Below are positions 12,501 to 26,159 of a stretch of 64,000 bases of DNA, in pieces (position 1 is the stretch's first letter; each line of letters opens with the position of its first letter). The position numbers were made by a program, and so were the translations under genes. Origin of the DNA: Steinernema hermaphroditum (Eukaryota; Nematoda; Chromadorea; Rhabditida; Steinernematidae); the NCBI GenBank assembly GCA_030435675.1, contig CM059624.1:5418769-5482768 (forward strand), read 5' to 3'. The notes beneath the pieces were generated by a model. It was not told where the DNA came from. It saw only the letters and a list, made by a program, of their open reading frames with translations, and searched no databases.

Positions 12501-15500
12501 AGCCTGATCGAACGCGCCTACTCTCGTTGGATTTACTGTGGACTATCTTAGTTTCCTGCAAAACTTTCAATTCGAGACAGCAGGGCCCTTGCTCACACCA
12601 AGAGCTCTGCATCTGACCCTCCTGCTCCAAAGTACCATAGCATTTTTATGATTGGATCTTGTAGAACTGCACGAGCCTGATCGAACGCGCCTACTCTCGT
12701 TGGGATTACTGTGGACTATCTTAGTTTCCTGCAAAACTTTCAATTCGAGACAGCAGGGCCCTTGCTCATACAAAGAGTTATGCATCTGACCCCCGCTCCA
12801 AAGCTCCAACATTTTTATGATTGGATCGTGTAGAACTGCACGAGCCTGATCGAACGCGCCTACTCTCGTTGGATTTACTGTGGACTATCTTAGTTTCCTG
12901 CAAAACTTTCAATTCGAGACAGATAGGGCCTTGTTCATACAAAGAGTTCTGCATCTGACCCTCCTGCTCCAAAGTACCATAGCATTTTTATGACTGGATC
13001 TTGTAGAACTGCACGAGCCTGATCGAACGCGCCTACTCTCTTTGGATTTACTGTGGACTATCTTAGTTTCCTGCAAAACTTTCAATTCGAGACAGCAGGG
13101 CCCTTGCTCATACAAAGAGTTATGCATCTGACCCCTCCTGCTCCAAAGTACCATAGCATTTTTATGATTGGATCTTGTAGAACTGCACGAGCCTGATCGA
13201 ACGCGCCTACTCTCGTTGGATTTACTGTGGACTATCTTAGTTTCCTGCAAAACTTTCAATTCGAGACAGCAGGGCCCTTGCTCACACCAAGAGCTCTGCA
13301 TCTGACCCTCCTGCTCCAAAGTACCATAGCATTTTTATGATTGGATCTTGTAGAACTGCACGAGCCTGATCGAACGCGCCTACTCTCGTTGGATTTACTG
13401 TGGACTATCTTAGTTTCCTGCAAAACTTTCAATTCGAGACAGCAGGGCCCTTGCTCATACAAAGAGTTATGCATCTGACCCCTCCTGCTCCAAAGTACCA
13501 TAGCATTTTTATGATTGGATCTTGTAGAACTGCACGAGCCTGATCGAACGCGCCTACTCTCGTTGGATTTACTGTGGACTATCTTAGTTTCCTGCAAAAC
13601 TTTCAATTCGAGACAGCAGGGCCCTTGCTCACACCAAGAGCTCTGCATCTGACCCTCCTGCTCCAAAGTACCATAGCATTTTTATGATTGGATCTTGTAG
13701 AACTGCACGAGCCTGATCGAACGCGCCTACTCTCGTTGGATTTACTGTGGACTATCTTAGTTTCCTGCAAAACTTTCAATTCGAGACAGCAGGGCCCTTG
13801 CTCACACCAAGAGCTCTGCATCTGACCCTCCTGCTCCAAAGTACCATAGCATTTTTATGATTGGATCTTGTAGAACTGCACGAGCCTGATCGAACGCGCC
13901 TACTCTCGTTGGATTTACTGTGGACAATCTTAGTTTCCTGCAAAACTTTCAATTCGAGACAGCAGGGCCCTTGCTCATACAAAGAGTTATGCATCTGACC
14001 CCTCCTGCTCCAAAGTACCATAGCATTTTTATGATTGGATCTTGTAGAACTGCACGAGCCTGATCGAACGCGCCTACTCTCGTTGGATTTACTGTGGACA
14101 ATCTTAGTTTCCTGCAAAACTTTCGATTCGAGACAGATAGGACCTTGTTCATACAAAGAGTTCTGCATCTGACCCTCCTGCTCCAAAGTACCATAGCATT
14201 TTTATGACTGGATCTTGTAGAACTGCACGAGCCTGATCGAACGCGCCTACTCTCGTTGGATTTACTGTGGACTATCTTAGTTTCCTGCAAAACTTTCAAT
14301 TCGAGACAGCAGGGCCCTTGCTCATACAAAGAGTTATGCATCTGACCGCTCCTGCTCCAATTTCTTTTTATGATTGGATCGTGTAGAACTGCACGAGCCT
14401 GATCGAACGCGCCTACTCTCGTTGGATTTACTGTGGACTATCTTAGTTTCCTGCAAAACTTTCAATTCGAGACAGATAGGGCCTTGTTCATACAAAGAGT
14501 TCTGCATCTGACCCTCCTGCTCCAAAGTACCATAGCATTTTTATGACTGGATCTTGTAGAACTGCACGAGCCTGATCGAACGCGCCTACTCTCGTTGGAT
14601 TTACTGTGGACTATCTTAGTTTCCTGCAAAACTTTCGATTCGAGACAGATAGGACCTTGTTCATACAAAGAGTTCTGCATCTGACCCTCCTGCTCCAAAG
14701 TACCATAGCATTTTTATGATTGGATCTTGTAGAACTGCACGAGCCTGATCGAACGCGCCTACTCTCGTTGGATTTACTGTGGACTATCTTAGTTTCCTGC
14801 AAAACTTTCAATTCGAGACAGCAGGGCCCTTGCTCACACCAAGAGCTCTGCATCTGACCCTCCTGCTCCAAAGTACCATAGCATTTTTATGATTGGATCT
14901 TGTAGAACTGCACGAGCCTGATCGAACGCGCCTATTCCCGTTGGGATTACTGTGGACTATCTTAGTTTCCTGCAAAACTTTCAATTCGAGACAGCAGGGC
15001 CCTTGCTCACACCAAGAGCTCTGCATCTGACCCTCCTGCTCCAAAGTACCATAGCATTTTTATGATTGGATCTTGTAGAACTGCACGAGCCTGATCGAAC
15101 GCGCCTACTCTCGTTGGATTTACTGTGGACTATCTTAGTTTCCTGCAAAACTTTCAATTCGAGACAGCAGGGCCCTTGCTCACACCAAGAGCTCTGCATC
15201 TGACCCTCCTGCTCCAAAGTACCATAGCATTTTTATGATTGGATCTTGCAGAACTGCACGAGCCTGATCGAACGCGCCTACTCTCGTTGGATTTACTGTG
15301 GACTATCTTAGTTTCCTGCAAAACTTTCAATTCGAGACAGCAGGGCCCTTGCTCACACCAAGAGCTCTGCATCTGACCCTCCTGCTCCAAAGTACCATAG
15401 CATTTTTATGATTGGATCTTGTAGAACTGCACGAGCCTGATCGAACGCGCCTACTCTCGTTGGGATTACTGTGGACTATCTTAGTTTCCTGCAAAACTTT

Positions 15501-18500
15501 CAATTCGAGACAGCAGGGCCCTTGCTCATACAAAGAGTTATGCATCTGACCGCTCCTGCTCCAAATACCATACATTTTTATGATTGGATCGTGTAGAACT
15601 GCACGAGCCTGATCGAACGCGCCTACTCTCGTTGGATTTACTGTGGACTATCTTAGTTTCCTGCAAAACTTTCAATTCGAGACAGATAGGGCCTTGTTCA
15701 TACAAAGAGTTCTGCATCTGACCCTCCTGCTCCAAAGTACCATAGCATTTTTATGACTGGATCTTGTAGAACTGCACGAGCCTGATCGAACGCGCCTACT
15801 CTCGTTGGATTTACTGTGGACTATCTTAGTTTCCTGCAAAACTTTCAATTCGAGACAGCAGGGCCCTTGCTCATACAAAGAGTTATGCATCTGACCCCTC
15901 CTGCTCCAAAGTACCATAGCATTTTTATGATTGGATCTTGTAGAACTGCACGAGCCTGATCGAACGCGCCTACTCTCGTTGGATTTACTGTGGACTATCT
16001 TAGTTTCCTGCAAAACTTTCAATTCGAGACAGCAGGGCCCTTGCTCACACCAAGAGCTCTGCATCTGACCCTCCTGCTCCAAAGTACCATAGCATTTTTA
16101 TGATTGGATCTTGTAGAACTGCACGAGCCTGATCGAACGCGCCTACTCTCGTTGGATTTACTGTGGACTATCTTAGTTTCCTGCAAAACTTTCAATTCGA
16201 GACAGCAGGGCCCTTGCTCATACAAAGAGTTATGCATCTGACCCCTCCGCTCCAAAGTACCATAGCATTTTTATGATTGGATCTTGTAGAACTGCACGAG
16301 CCTGATCGAACGCGCCTACTCTCGTTGGATTTACTGTGGACTATCTTAGTTTCCTGCAAAACTTTCAATTCGAGACAGCAGGGCCCTTGCTCACACCAAG
16401 AGCTCTGCATCTGACCCTCCTGCTCCAAAGTACCATAGCATTTTTATGATTGGATCTTGTAGAACTGCACGAGCCTGATCGAACGCGCCTACTCTCGTTG
16501 GATTTACTGTGGACTATCTTAGTTTCCTGCAAAACTTTCAATTCGAGACAGCAGGGCCCTTGCTCACACCAAGAGCTCTGCATCTGACCCTCCTGCTCCA
16601 AAGTACCATAGCATTTTTATGATTGGATCTTGTAGAACTGCACGAGCCTGATCGAACGCGCCTACTCTCGTTGGATTTACTGTGGACAATCTTAGTTTCC
16701 TGCAAAACTTTCAATTCGAGACAGCAGGGCCCTTGCTCATACAAAGAGTTATGCATCTGACCCCTCCTGCTCCAATTTTCTTTTTATGATTGGATCTTGT
16801 AGAACTGCACGAGCCTGATCGAACGCGCCTACTCTCGTTGGATTTACTGTGGACAATCTTAGTTTCCTGCAAAACTTTCGATTCGAGACAGATAGGACCT
16901 TGTTCATACAAAGAGTTCTGCATCTGACCCTCCTGCTCCAAAGTACCATAGCATTTTTATGATTGGATCTTGTAGAACTGCACGAGCCTGATCGAACGCG
17001 CCTACTCTCGTTGGATTTACTGTGGACTATCTTAGTTTCCTGCAAAACTTTCAATTCGAGACAGCAGGGCCCTTGCTCACACCAAGAGCTCTGCATCTGA
17101 CCCTCCTGCTCCAAAGTACCATAGCATTTTTATGATTGGATCTTGTAGAACTGCACGAGCCTGATCGAACGCGCCTACTCTCGTTGGATTTACTGTGGAC
17201 AATCTTAGTTTCCTGCAAAACTTTCAATTCGAGACAGCTAGGACCCTTGCTTACACCAAGAGCTCTGCATCTGACCCTCCTGCTCCAAAGCACCATAGCA
17301 TTTTTATGATTGGATCTTGTAGAACTGCACGAGCCTGATCGAACGCGCCTACTCTCGTTGGATTTACTGTGGACTATCTTAGTTTCCTGCAAAACTTTCG
17401 ATTCGAGACAGATAGGGCCTTGTTCATACAAAGAGTTCTGCATCTGACCCTCCTGCTCCAAAGTACCATAGCATTTTTATGACTGGATCTTGTAGAACTG
17501 CACGAGCCTGATCGAACGCGCCTACTCTCGTTGGATTTACTGTGGACTATCTTAGTTTCCTGCAAAACTTTCAATTCGAGACAGCAGGGCCCTTGCTCAT
17601 ACAAAGAGTTATGCATCTGACCGCTCCAGCTCCACATTTTTATGATTGGATCGTGTAGAACTGCACGAGCCTGATCGAACGCGCCTACTCTCGTTGGATT
17701 TACTGTGGACTATCTTAGTTTCCTGCAAAACTTTCAATTCGAGACAGATAGGGCCTTGTTCATACAAAGAGTTCTGCATCTGACCCTCCTGCTCCAAAGT
17801 ACCATAGCATTTTTATGACTGGATCTTGTAGAACTGCACGAGCCTGATCGAACGCGCCTACTCTCGTTGGATTTACTGTGGACTATCTTAGTTTCCTGCA
17901 AAACTTTCGATTCGAGACAGATAGGGCCCTTGTTCATACAAAGAGTTCTGCATCTGACCCTCCTGCTCCAAAGTACCATAGCATTTTTATGATTGGATCT
18001 TGTAGAACTGCACGAGCCTGATCGAACGCGCCTACTCTCGTTGGATTTACTGTGGACTATCTTAGTTTCCTGCAAAACTTTCAATTCGAGACAGCAGGGC
18101 CCTTGCTCACACCAAGAGCTCTGCATCTGACCCTCCTGCTCCAAAGTACCATAGCATTTTTATGATTGGATCTTGTAGAACTGCACGAGCCTGATCGAAC
18201 GCGCCTATTCCCGTTGGGATTACTGTGGACTATCTTAGTTTCCTGCAAAACTTTCAATTCGAGACAGATAGGGCCTTGTTCATACAAAGAGTTCTGCATC
18301 TGACCCTCCTGCTCCAAAGTACCATAGCATTTTTATGACTGGATCTTGTAGAACTGCACGAGCCTGATCGAACGCGCCTACTCTCGTTGGATTTACTGTG
18401 GACTATCTTAGTTTCCTGCAAAACTTTCAATTCGAGACAGCAGGGCCCTTGCTCATACAAAGAGTTATGCATCTGACCGCTCCGCTCCAAAAATAATTTT

Positions 18501-20000
18501 TATGATTGGATCGTGTAGAACTGCACGAGCCTGATCGAACGCGCCTACTCTCGTTGGATTTACTGTGGACTATCTTAGTTTCCTGCAAAACTTTCAATTC
18601 GAGACAGATAGGGCCTTGTTCATACAAAGAGTTCTGCATCTGACCCTCCTGCTCCAAAGTACCATAGCATTTTTATGATTGGATCTTGTAGAACTGCACG
18701 AGCCTGATCGAACGCGCCTACTCTCGTTGGATTTACTGTGGACTATCTTAGTTTCCTGCAAAACTTTCAATTCGAGACAGATAGGGCCCTTGTTCATACA
18801 AAGAGTTCTGCATCTGACCCTCCTGCTCCAAAGTACCATAGCATTTTTATGACTGGATCTTGTAGAACTGCACGAGCCTGATCGAACGCGCCTACTCTCG
18901 TTGGATTTACTGTGGACTATCTTAGTTTCCTGCAAAACTTTCGATTCGAGACAGATAGGGCCCTTGTTCATACAAAGAGTTCTGCATCTGACCCTCCTGC
19001 TCCAAAGTACCATAGCATTTTTATGATTGGATCTTGTAGAACTGCACGAGCCTGATCGAACGCGCCTACTCTCGTTGGATTTACTGTGGACTATCTTAGT
19101 TTCCTGCAAAACTTTCAATTCGAGACAGCAGGGCCCTTGCTCACACCAAGAGCTCTGCATCTGACCCTCCTGCTCCAAAGTACCATAGCATTTTTATGAT
19201 TGGATCTTGTAGAACTGCACGAGCCTGATCGAACGCGCCTACTCTCGTTGGATTTACTGTGGACTATCTTAGTTTCCTGCAAAACTTTCGATTCGAGACA
19301 GATAGGGCCTTGTTCATACAAAGAGTTCTGCATCTGACCCTCCTGCTCCAAAGTACCATAGCATTTTTATGATTGGATCTTGTAGAACTGCACGAGCCTG
19401 ATCGAACGCGCCTACTCTCGTTGGATTTACTGTGGACTATCTTAGTTTCCTGCAAAACTTTCAATTCGAGACAGCAGGGCCCTTGCTCACACCAAGAGCT
19501 CTGCATCTGACCCTCCTGCTCCAAAGTACCATAGCATTTTTATGATTGGATCTTGTAGAACTGCACGAGCCTGATCGAACGCGCCTACTCTCGTTGGATT
19601 TACTGTGGACTATCTTAGTTTCCTGCAAAACTTTCAATTCGAGACAGCAGGGCCCTTGCTCACACCAAGAGCTCTGCATCTGACCCTCCTGCTCCAAAGT
19701 ACCATAGCATTTTTATGATTGGATCTTGTAGAACTGCACGAGCCTGATCGAACGCGCCTACTCTCGTTGGATTTACTGTGGACTATCTTAGTTTCCTGCA
19801 AAACTTTCGATTCGAGACAGATAGGACCTTGTTCATACAAAGAGTTCTGCATCTGACCCTCCTGCTCCAAAGTACCATAGCATTTTTATGATTGGATCTT
19901 GTAGAACTGCACGAGCCTGATCGAACGCGCCTATTCCCGTTGGGATTACTGTGGACTATCTTAGTTTCCTGCAAAACTTTCAATTCGAGACAGCAGGGCC
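12501..20000 (-). repeat. Gap-proximal part of the reverse array
   Basis: This is a mixture of the two main monomer forms without a clean HOR that I could follow by eye. Markers include GGACAATCTTAG (near 13924, 14097, 16686, 16853 and 17199), which clusters here. Each indel-site allele seen here differs from the next: near 14357 (CCAATTTCTTTTTATG), 16772 (CCAATTTTCTTTTTATG), 17632 (CCACATTTTTATG) and 18488 (CCAAAAATAATTTTTATG). A chimeric monomer near 17236-17256 combines GCTAGGACCC with TTACACC. Confidence 0.8.
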
Positions 20001-20149
20001 CTTGCTCATACAAAGAGTTATGCATCTGACCGCTCCTGCTCCAATTTTAGCATTTTTATGATTGGATCGTGTAGAACTGCACGAGCCTGATCGAACGCGC
20101 CTATTCCCGTTGGGATTACTGTGGACTATCTTAGTTTCCTGCAAAACTT

Positions 20150-20840
20150 TCAATTCGAGACAGATAGGGCCTTGTTCATACAAAGAGTTCTGCATCTGAC
20201 CCTCCTGCTCCAAAGTACCATAGCATTTTTATGACTGGATCTTGTAGAACTGCACGAGCCTGATCGAACGCGCCTACTCTCGTTGGATTTACTGTGGACT
20301 ATCTTAGTTTCCTGCAAAACTTTCGATTCGAGACAGATAGGACCTTGTTCATACAAAGAGTTCTGCATCTGACCCTCCTGCTCCAAAGTACCATAGCATT
20401 TTTATGACTGGATCTTGTAGAACTGCACGAGCCTGATCGAACGCGCCTATTCCCGTTGGGATTACTGTGGACTATCTTAGTTTCCTGCAAAACTTTCAAT
20501 TCGAGACAGATAGGGCCTTGTTCATACAAAGAGTTCTGCATCTGACCCTCCTGCTCCAAAGTACCATAGCATTTTTATGACTGGATCTTGTAGAACTGCA
20601 CGAGCCTGATCGAACGCGCCTATTCCCGTTGGGATTACTGTGGACTATCTTAGTTTCCTGCAAAACTTTCAATTCGAGACAGATAGGGCCTTGTTCATAC
20701 AAAGAGTTCTGCATCTGACCCTCCTGCTCCAAAGTACCATAGCATTTTTATGACTGGATCTTGTAGAACTGCACGAGCCTGATCGAACGCGCCTACTCTC
20801 GTTGGATTTACTGTGGACTATCTTAGTTTCCTGCAAAACT
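20150..20840 (-). repeat. 4-monomer unit, dispersed relative
   Basis: The same order of four monomer types as the 692-bp tandem HOR at 22641-24024, at an offset of 2571 bp (15 monomers minus two 12-bp deletions). It has the ordinary GTACCATAG where the tandem copies have GTAGCATAG, so it looks like the ancestral or unmutated version. Confidence 0.75.
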
Positions 20841-22640
20841 TTCAATTCGAGACAGATAGGGCCTTGTTCATACAAAGAGTTCTGCATCTGACCCTCCTGC
20901 TCCAAAGTACCATAGCATTTTTATGATTGGATCTTGTAGAACTGCACGAGCCTGATCGAACGCGCCTACTCTCGTTGGATTTACTGTGGACTATCTTAGT
21001 TTCCTGCAAAACTTTCAATTCGAGACAGCAGGGCCCTTGCTCACACCAAGAGCTCTGCATCTGACCCTCCTGCTCCAAAGTACCATAGCATTTTTATGAT
21101 TGGATCTTGTAGAACTGCACGAGCCTGATCGAACGCGCCTATTCCCGTTGGGATTACTGTGGACTATCTTAGTTTCCTGCAAAACTTTCAATTCGAGACA
21201 GATAGGGCCTTGTTCACACCAAGAGCTCTGCATCTGACCCTCCTGCTCCAAAGTACCATAGCATTTTTATGATTGGATCTTGTAGAACTGCACGAGCCTG
21301 ATCGAACGCGCCTACTCTCGTTGGATTTACTGTGGACTATCTTAGTTTCCTGCAAAACTTTCAATTCGAGACAGCAGGGCCCTTGCTCATACAAAGAGTT
21401 ATGCATCTGACCGCTCCGCTCCAATTTTTATGATTGGATCGTGTAGAACTGCACGAGCCTGATCGAACGCGCCTACTCTCGTTGGATTTACTGTGGACTA
21501 TCTTAGTTTCCTGCAAAACTTTCAATTCGAGACAGATAGGGCCTTGTTCATACAAAGAGTTCTGCATCTGACCCTCCTGCTCCAAAGTACCATAGCATTT
21601 TTATGATTGGATCTTGTAGAACTGCACGAGCCTGATCGAACGCGCCTACTCTCGTTGGATTTACTGTGGACTATCTTAGTTTCCTGCAAAACTTTCAATT
21701 CGAGACAGATAGGGCCTTGTTCATACAAAGAGTTCTGCATCTGACCCTCCTGCTCCAAAGTACCATAGCATTTTTATGACTGGATCTTGTAGAACTGCAC
21801 GAGCCTGATCGAACGCGCCTACTCTCGTTGGATTTACTGTGGACTATCTTAGTTTCCTGCAAAACTTTCGATTCGAGACAGATAGGACCTTGTTCATACA
21901 AAGAGTTCTGCATCTGACCCTCCTGCTCCAAAGTACCATAGCATTTTTATGATTGGATCTTGTAGAACTGCACGAGCCTGATCGAACGCGCCTACTCTCG
22001 TTGGATTTACTGTGGACTATCTTAGTTTCCTGCAAAACTTTCAATTCGAGACAGCAGGGCCCTTGCTCACACCAAGAGCTCTGCATCTGACCCTCCTGCT
22101 CCAAAGTACCATAGCATTTTTATGATTGGATCTTGTAGAACTGCACGAGCCTGATCGAACGCGCCTACTCTCGTTGGATTTACTGTGGACTATCTTAGTT
22201 TCCTGCAAAACTTTCAATTCGAGACAGCAGGGCCCTTGCTCACACCAAGAGCTCTGCATCTGACCCTCCTGCTCCAAAGTACCATAGCATTTTTATGATT
22301 GCATCTTGTAGAACTGCACGAGCCTGATCGAACGCGCCTACTCTCGTTGGATTTACTGTGGACTATCTTAGTTTCCTGCAAAACTTTCGATTCGAGACAG
22401 ATAGGACCTTGTTCATACAAAGAGTTCTGCATCTGACCCTCCTGCTCCAAAGTACCATAGCATTTTTATGATTGGATCTTGTAGAACTGCACGAGCCTGA
22501 TCGAACGCGCCTACTCTCGTTGGATTTACTGTGGACTATCTTAGTTTCCTGCAAAACTTTCAATTCGAGACAGATAGGGCCTTGTTCATACAAAGAGTTC
22601 TGCATCTGACCGCTCCGCTCCAATTTTTATGATTGGATCG

Positions 22641-23332
22641 TGTAGAACTGCACGAGCCTGATCGAACGCGCCTACTCTCGTTGGATTTACTGTGGACTAT
22701 CTTAGTTTCCTGCAAAACTTTCAATTCGAGACAGATAGGGCCTTGTTCATACAAAGAGTTCTGCATCTGACCCTCCTGCTCCAAAGTAGCATAGCATTTT
22801 TATGACTGGATCTTGTAGAACTGCACGAGCCTGATCGAACGCGCCTACTCTCGTTGGATTTACTGTGGACTATCTTAGTTTCCTGCAAAACTTTCGATTC
22901 GAGACAGATAGGACCTTGTTCATACAAAGAGTTCTGCATCTGACCCTCCTGCTCCAAAGTACCATAGCATTTTTATGACTGGATCTTGTAGAACTGCACG
23001 AGCCTGATCGAACGCGCCTATTCCCGTTGGGATTACTGTGGACTATCTTAGTTTCCTGCAAAACTTTCAATTCGAGACAGATAGGGCCTTGTTCATACAA
23101 AGAGTTCTGCATCTGACCCTCCTGCTCCAAAGTACCATAGCATTTTTATGACTGGATCTTGTAGAACTGCACGAGCCTGATCGAACGCGCCTATTCCCGT
23201 TGGGATTACTGTGGACTATCTTAGTTTCCTGCAAAACTTTCAATTCGAGACAGATAGGGCCTTGTTCATACAAAGAGTTCTGCATCTGACCCTCCTGCTC
23301 CAAAGTACCATAGCATTTTTATGACTGGATCT
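22641..23332 (-). repeat. 4-monomer HOR, 692 bp, copy 1
   Basis: Four monomers repeated at exactly 692 bp. The private base change GTAGCATAG at 22786 recurs at 23478. The block begins just after a 12-bp-deleted monomer (CTCCAATTTTTATG near 22620). Confidence 0.85.
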
Positions 23333-24024
23333 TGTAGAACTGCACGAGCCTGATCGAACGCGCCTACTCTCGTTGGATTTACTGTGGACTATCTTAGTTT
23401 CCTGCAAAACTTTCAATTCGAGACAGATAGGGCCTTGTTCATACAAAGAGTTCTGCATCTGACCCTCCTGCTCCAAAGTAGCATAGCATTTTTATGACTG
23501 GATCTTGTAGAACTGCACGAGCCTGATCGAACGCGCCTACTCTCGTTGGATTTACTGTGGACTATCTTAGTTTCCTGCAAAACTTTCGATTCGAGACAGA
23601 TAGGACCTTGTTCATACAAAGAGTTCTGCATCTGACCCTCCTGCTCCAAAGTACCATAGCATTTTTATGACTGGATCTTGTAGAACTGCACGAGCCTGAT
23701 CGAACGCGCCTATTCCCGTTGGGATTACTGTGGACTATCTTAGTTTCCTGCAAAACTTTCAATTCGAGACAGATAGGGCCTTGTTCATACAAAGAGTTCT
23801 GCATCTGACCCTCCTGCTCCAAAGTACCATAGCATTTTTATGACTGGATCTTGTAGAACTGCACGAGCCTGATCGAACGCGCCTATTCCCGTTGGGATTA
23901 CTGTGGACTATCTTAGTTTCCTGCAAAACTTTCAATTCGAGACAGATAGGGCCTTGTTCATACAAAGAGTTCTGCATCTGACCCTCCTGCTCCAAAGTAC
24001 CATAGCATTTTTATGATTGGATCT
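23333..24024 (-). repeat. 4-monomer HOR, 692 bp, copy 2
   Basis: Tandem partner of 22641-23332. It has the same GTAGCATAG marker at 23478 and the same order of CTCTCGTTGG and TTCCCGTTGG units, ending where ATGACTGG changes to ATGATTGG. Confidence 0.85.
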
Positions 24025-26159
24025 TGTAGAACTGCACGAGCCTGATCGAACGCGCCTACTCTCGTTGGATTTACTGTGGACTATCTTAGTTTCCTGCAAA
24101 ACTTTCAATTCGAGACAGATAGGGCCTTGTTCATACAAAGAGTTCTGCATCTGACCCTCCTGCTCCAAAGTACCATAGCATTTTTATGATTGGATCTTGT
24201 AGAACTGCACGAGCCTGATCGAACGCGCCTACTCTCGTTGGATTTACTGTGGACTATCTTAGTTTCCTGCAAAACTTTCAATTCGAGACAGCAGGGCCCT
24301 TGCTCACACCAAGAGCTCTGCATCTGACCCTCCTGCTCCAAAGTACCATAGCATTTTTATGATTGGATCTTGTAGAACTGCACGAGCCTGATCGAACGCG
24401 CCTACTCTCGTTGGATTTACTGTGGACTATCTTAGTTTCCTGCAAAACTTTCGATTCGAGACAGATAGGGCCTTGTTCATACAAAGAGTTCTGCATCTGA
24501 CCCTCCTGCTCCAAAGTACCATAGCATTTTTATGACTGGATCTTGTAGAACTGCACGAGCCTGATCGAACGCGCCTACTCTCGTTGGATTTACTGTGGAC
24601 TATCTTAGTTTCCTGCAAAACTTTCAATTCGAGACAGCAGGGCCCTTGCTCACACCAAGAGCTCTGCATCTGACCCTCCTGCTCCAAAGTACCATAGCAT
24701 TTTTATGATTGGATCTTGTAGAACTGCACGAGCCTGATCGAACGCGCCTACTCTCGTTGGATTTACTGTGGACTATCTTAGTTTCCTGCAAAACTTTCGA
24801 TTCGAGACAGATAGGGCCTTGTTCATACAAAGAGTTCTGCATCTGACCCTCCTGCTCCAAAGTACCATAGCATTTTTATGACTGGATCTTGTAGAACTGC
24901 ACGAGCCTGATCGAACGCGCCTATTCCCGTTGGGATTACTGTGGACTATCTTAGTTTCCTGCAAAACTTTCAATTCGAGACAGATAGGGCCTTGTTCATA
25001 CAAAGAGTTCTGCATCTGACCCTCCTGCTCCAAAGTACCATAGCATTTTTATGACTGGATCTTGTAGAACTGCACGAGCCTGATCGAACGCGCCTATTCC
25101 CGTTGGGATTACTGTGGACTATCTTAGTTTCCTGCAAAACTTTCAATTCGAGACAGATAGGGCCTTGTTCATACAAAGAGTTCTGCATCTGACCCTCCTG
25201 CTCCAAAGTACCATAGCATTTTTATGATTGGATCTTGTAGAACTGCACGAGCCTGATCGAACGCGCCTATTCCCGTTGGGATTACTGTGGACTATCTTAG
25301 TTTCCTGCAAAACTTTCAATTCGAGACAGATAGGGCCTTGTTCACACCAAGAGCTCTGCATCTGACCCTCCTGCTCCAAAGTACCATAGCATTTTTATGA
25401 TTGGATCTTGTAGAACTGCACGAGCCTGATCGAACGCGCCTACTCTCGTTGGATTTACTGTGGACTATCTTAGTTTCCTGCAAAACTTTCAATTCGAGAC
25501 AGCAGGGCCCTTGCTCACACCAAGAGCTCTGCATCTGACCCTCCTGCTCCAAAGTACCATAGCATTTTTATGATTGGATCTTGTAGAACTGCACGAGCCT
25601 GATCGAACGCGCCTACTCTCGTTGGATTTACTGTGGACTATCTTAGTTTCCTGCAAAACTTTCAATTCGAGACAGCAGGGCCCTTGCTCATACAAAGTGT
25701 TATGCATCTGACCCCTCCGCTCCAATTTTTATGATTGGATCTTGTAGAACTGCACGAGCCTGATCGAACGCGCCTATTCCCGTTGGGATTACTGTGGACT
25801 ATCTTAGTTTCCTGCAAAACTTTCAATTCGAGACAGCAGGGCCCTTGCTCACACCAAGAGCTCTGCATCTGACCCTCCTGCTCCAAAGTACCATAGCATT
25901 TTTATGATTGGATCTTGTAGAACTGCACGAGCCTGATCGAACGCGCCTATTCCCGTTGGGATTACTGTGGACTATCTTAGTTTCCTGCAAAACTTTCAAT
26001 TCGAGACAGCAGGGCCCTTGCTCACACCAAGAGCTCTGCATCTGACCCTCCTGCTCCAAAGTACCATAGCATTTTTATGATTGGATCTTGTAGAACTGCA
26101 CGAGCCTGATCGAACGCGCCTACTCTCGTTGGATTTACTGTGGACTATCTTAGTTTCCT

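Noticed and set aside
11880..12630. Open frames of 223 codons that cross the N run on both strands
   Set aside because: Most of the length is undetermined bases; the ends are ordinary satellite.
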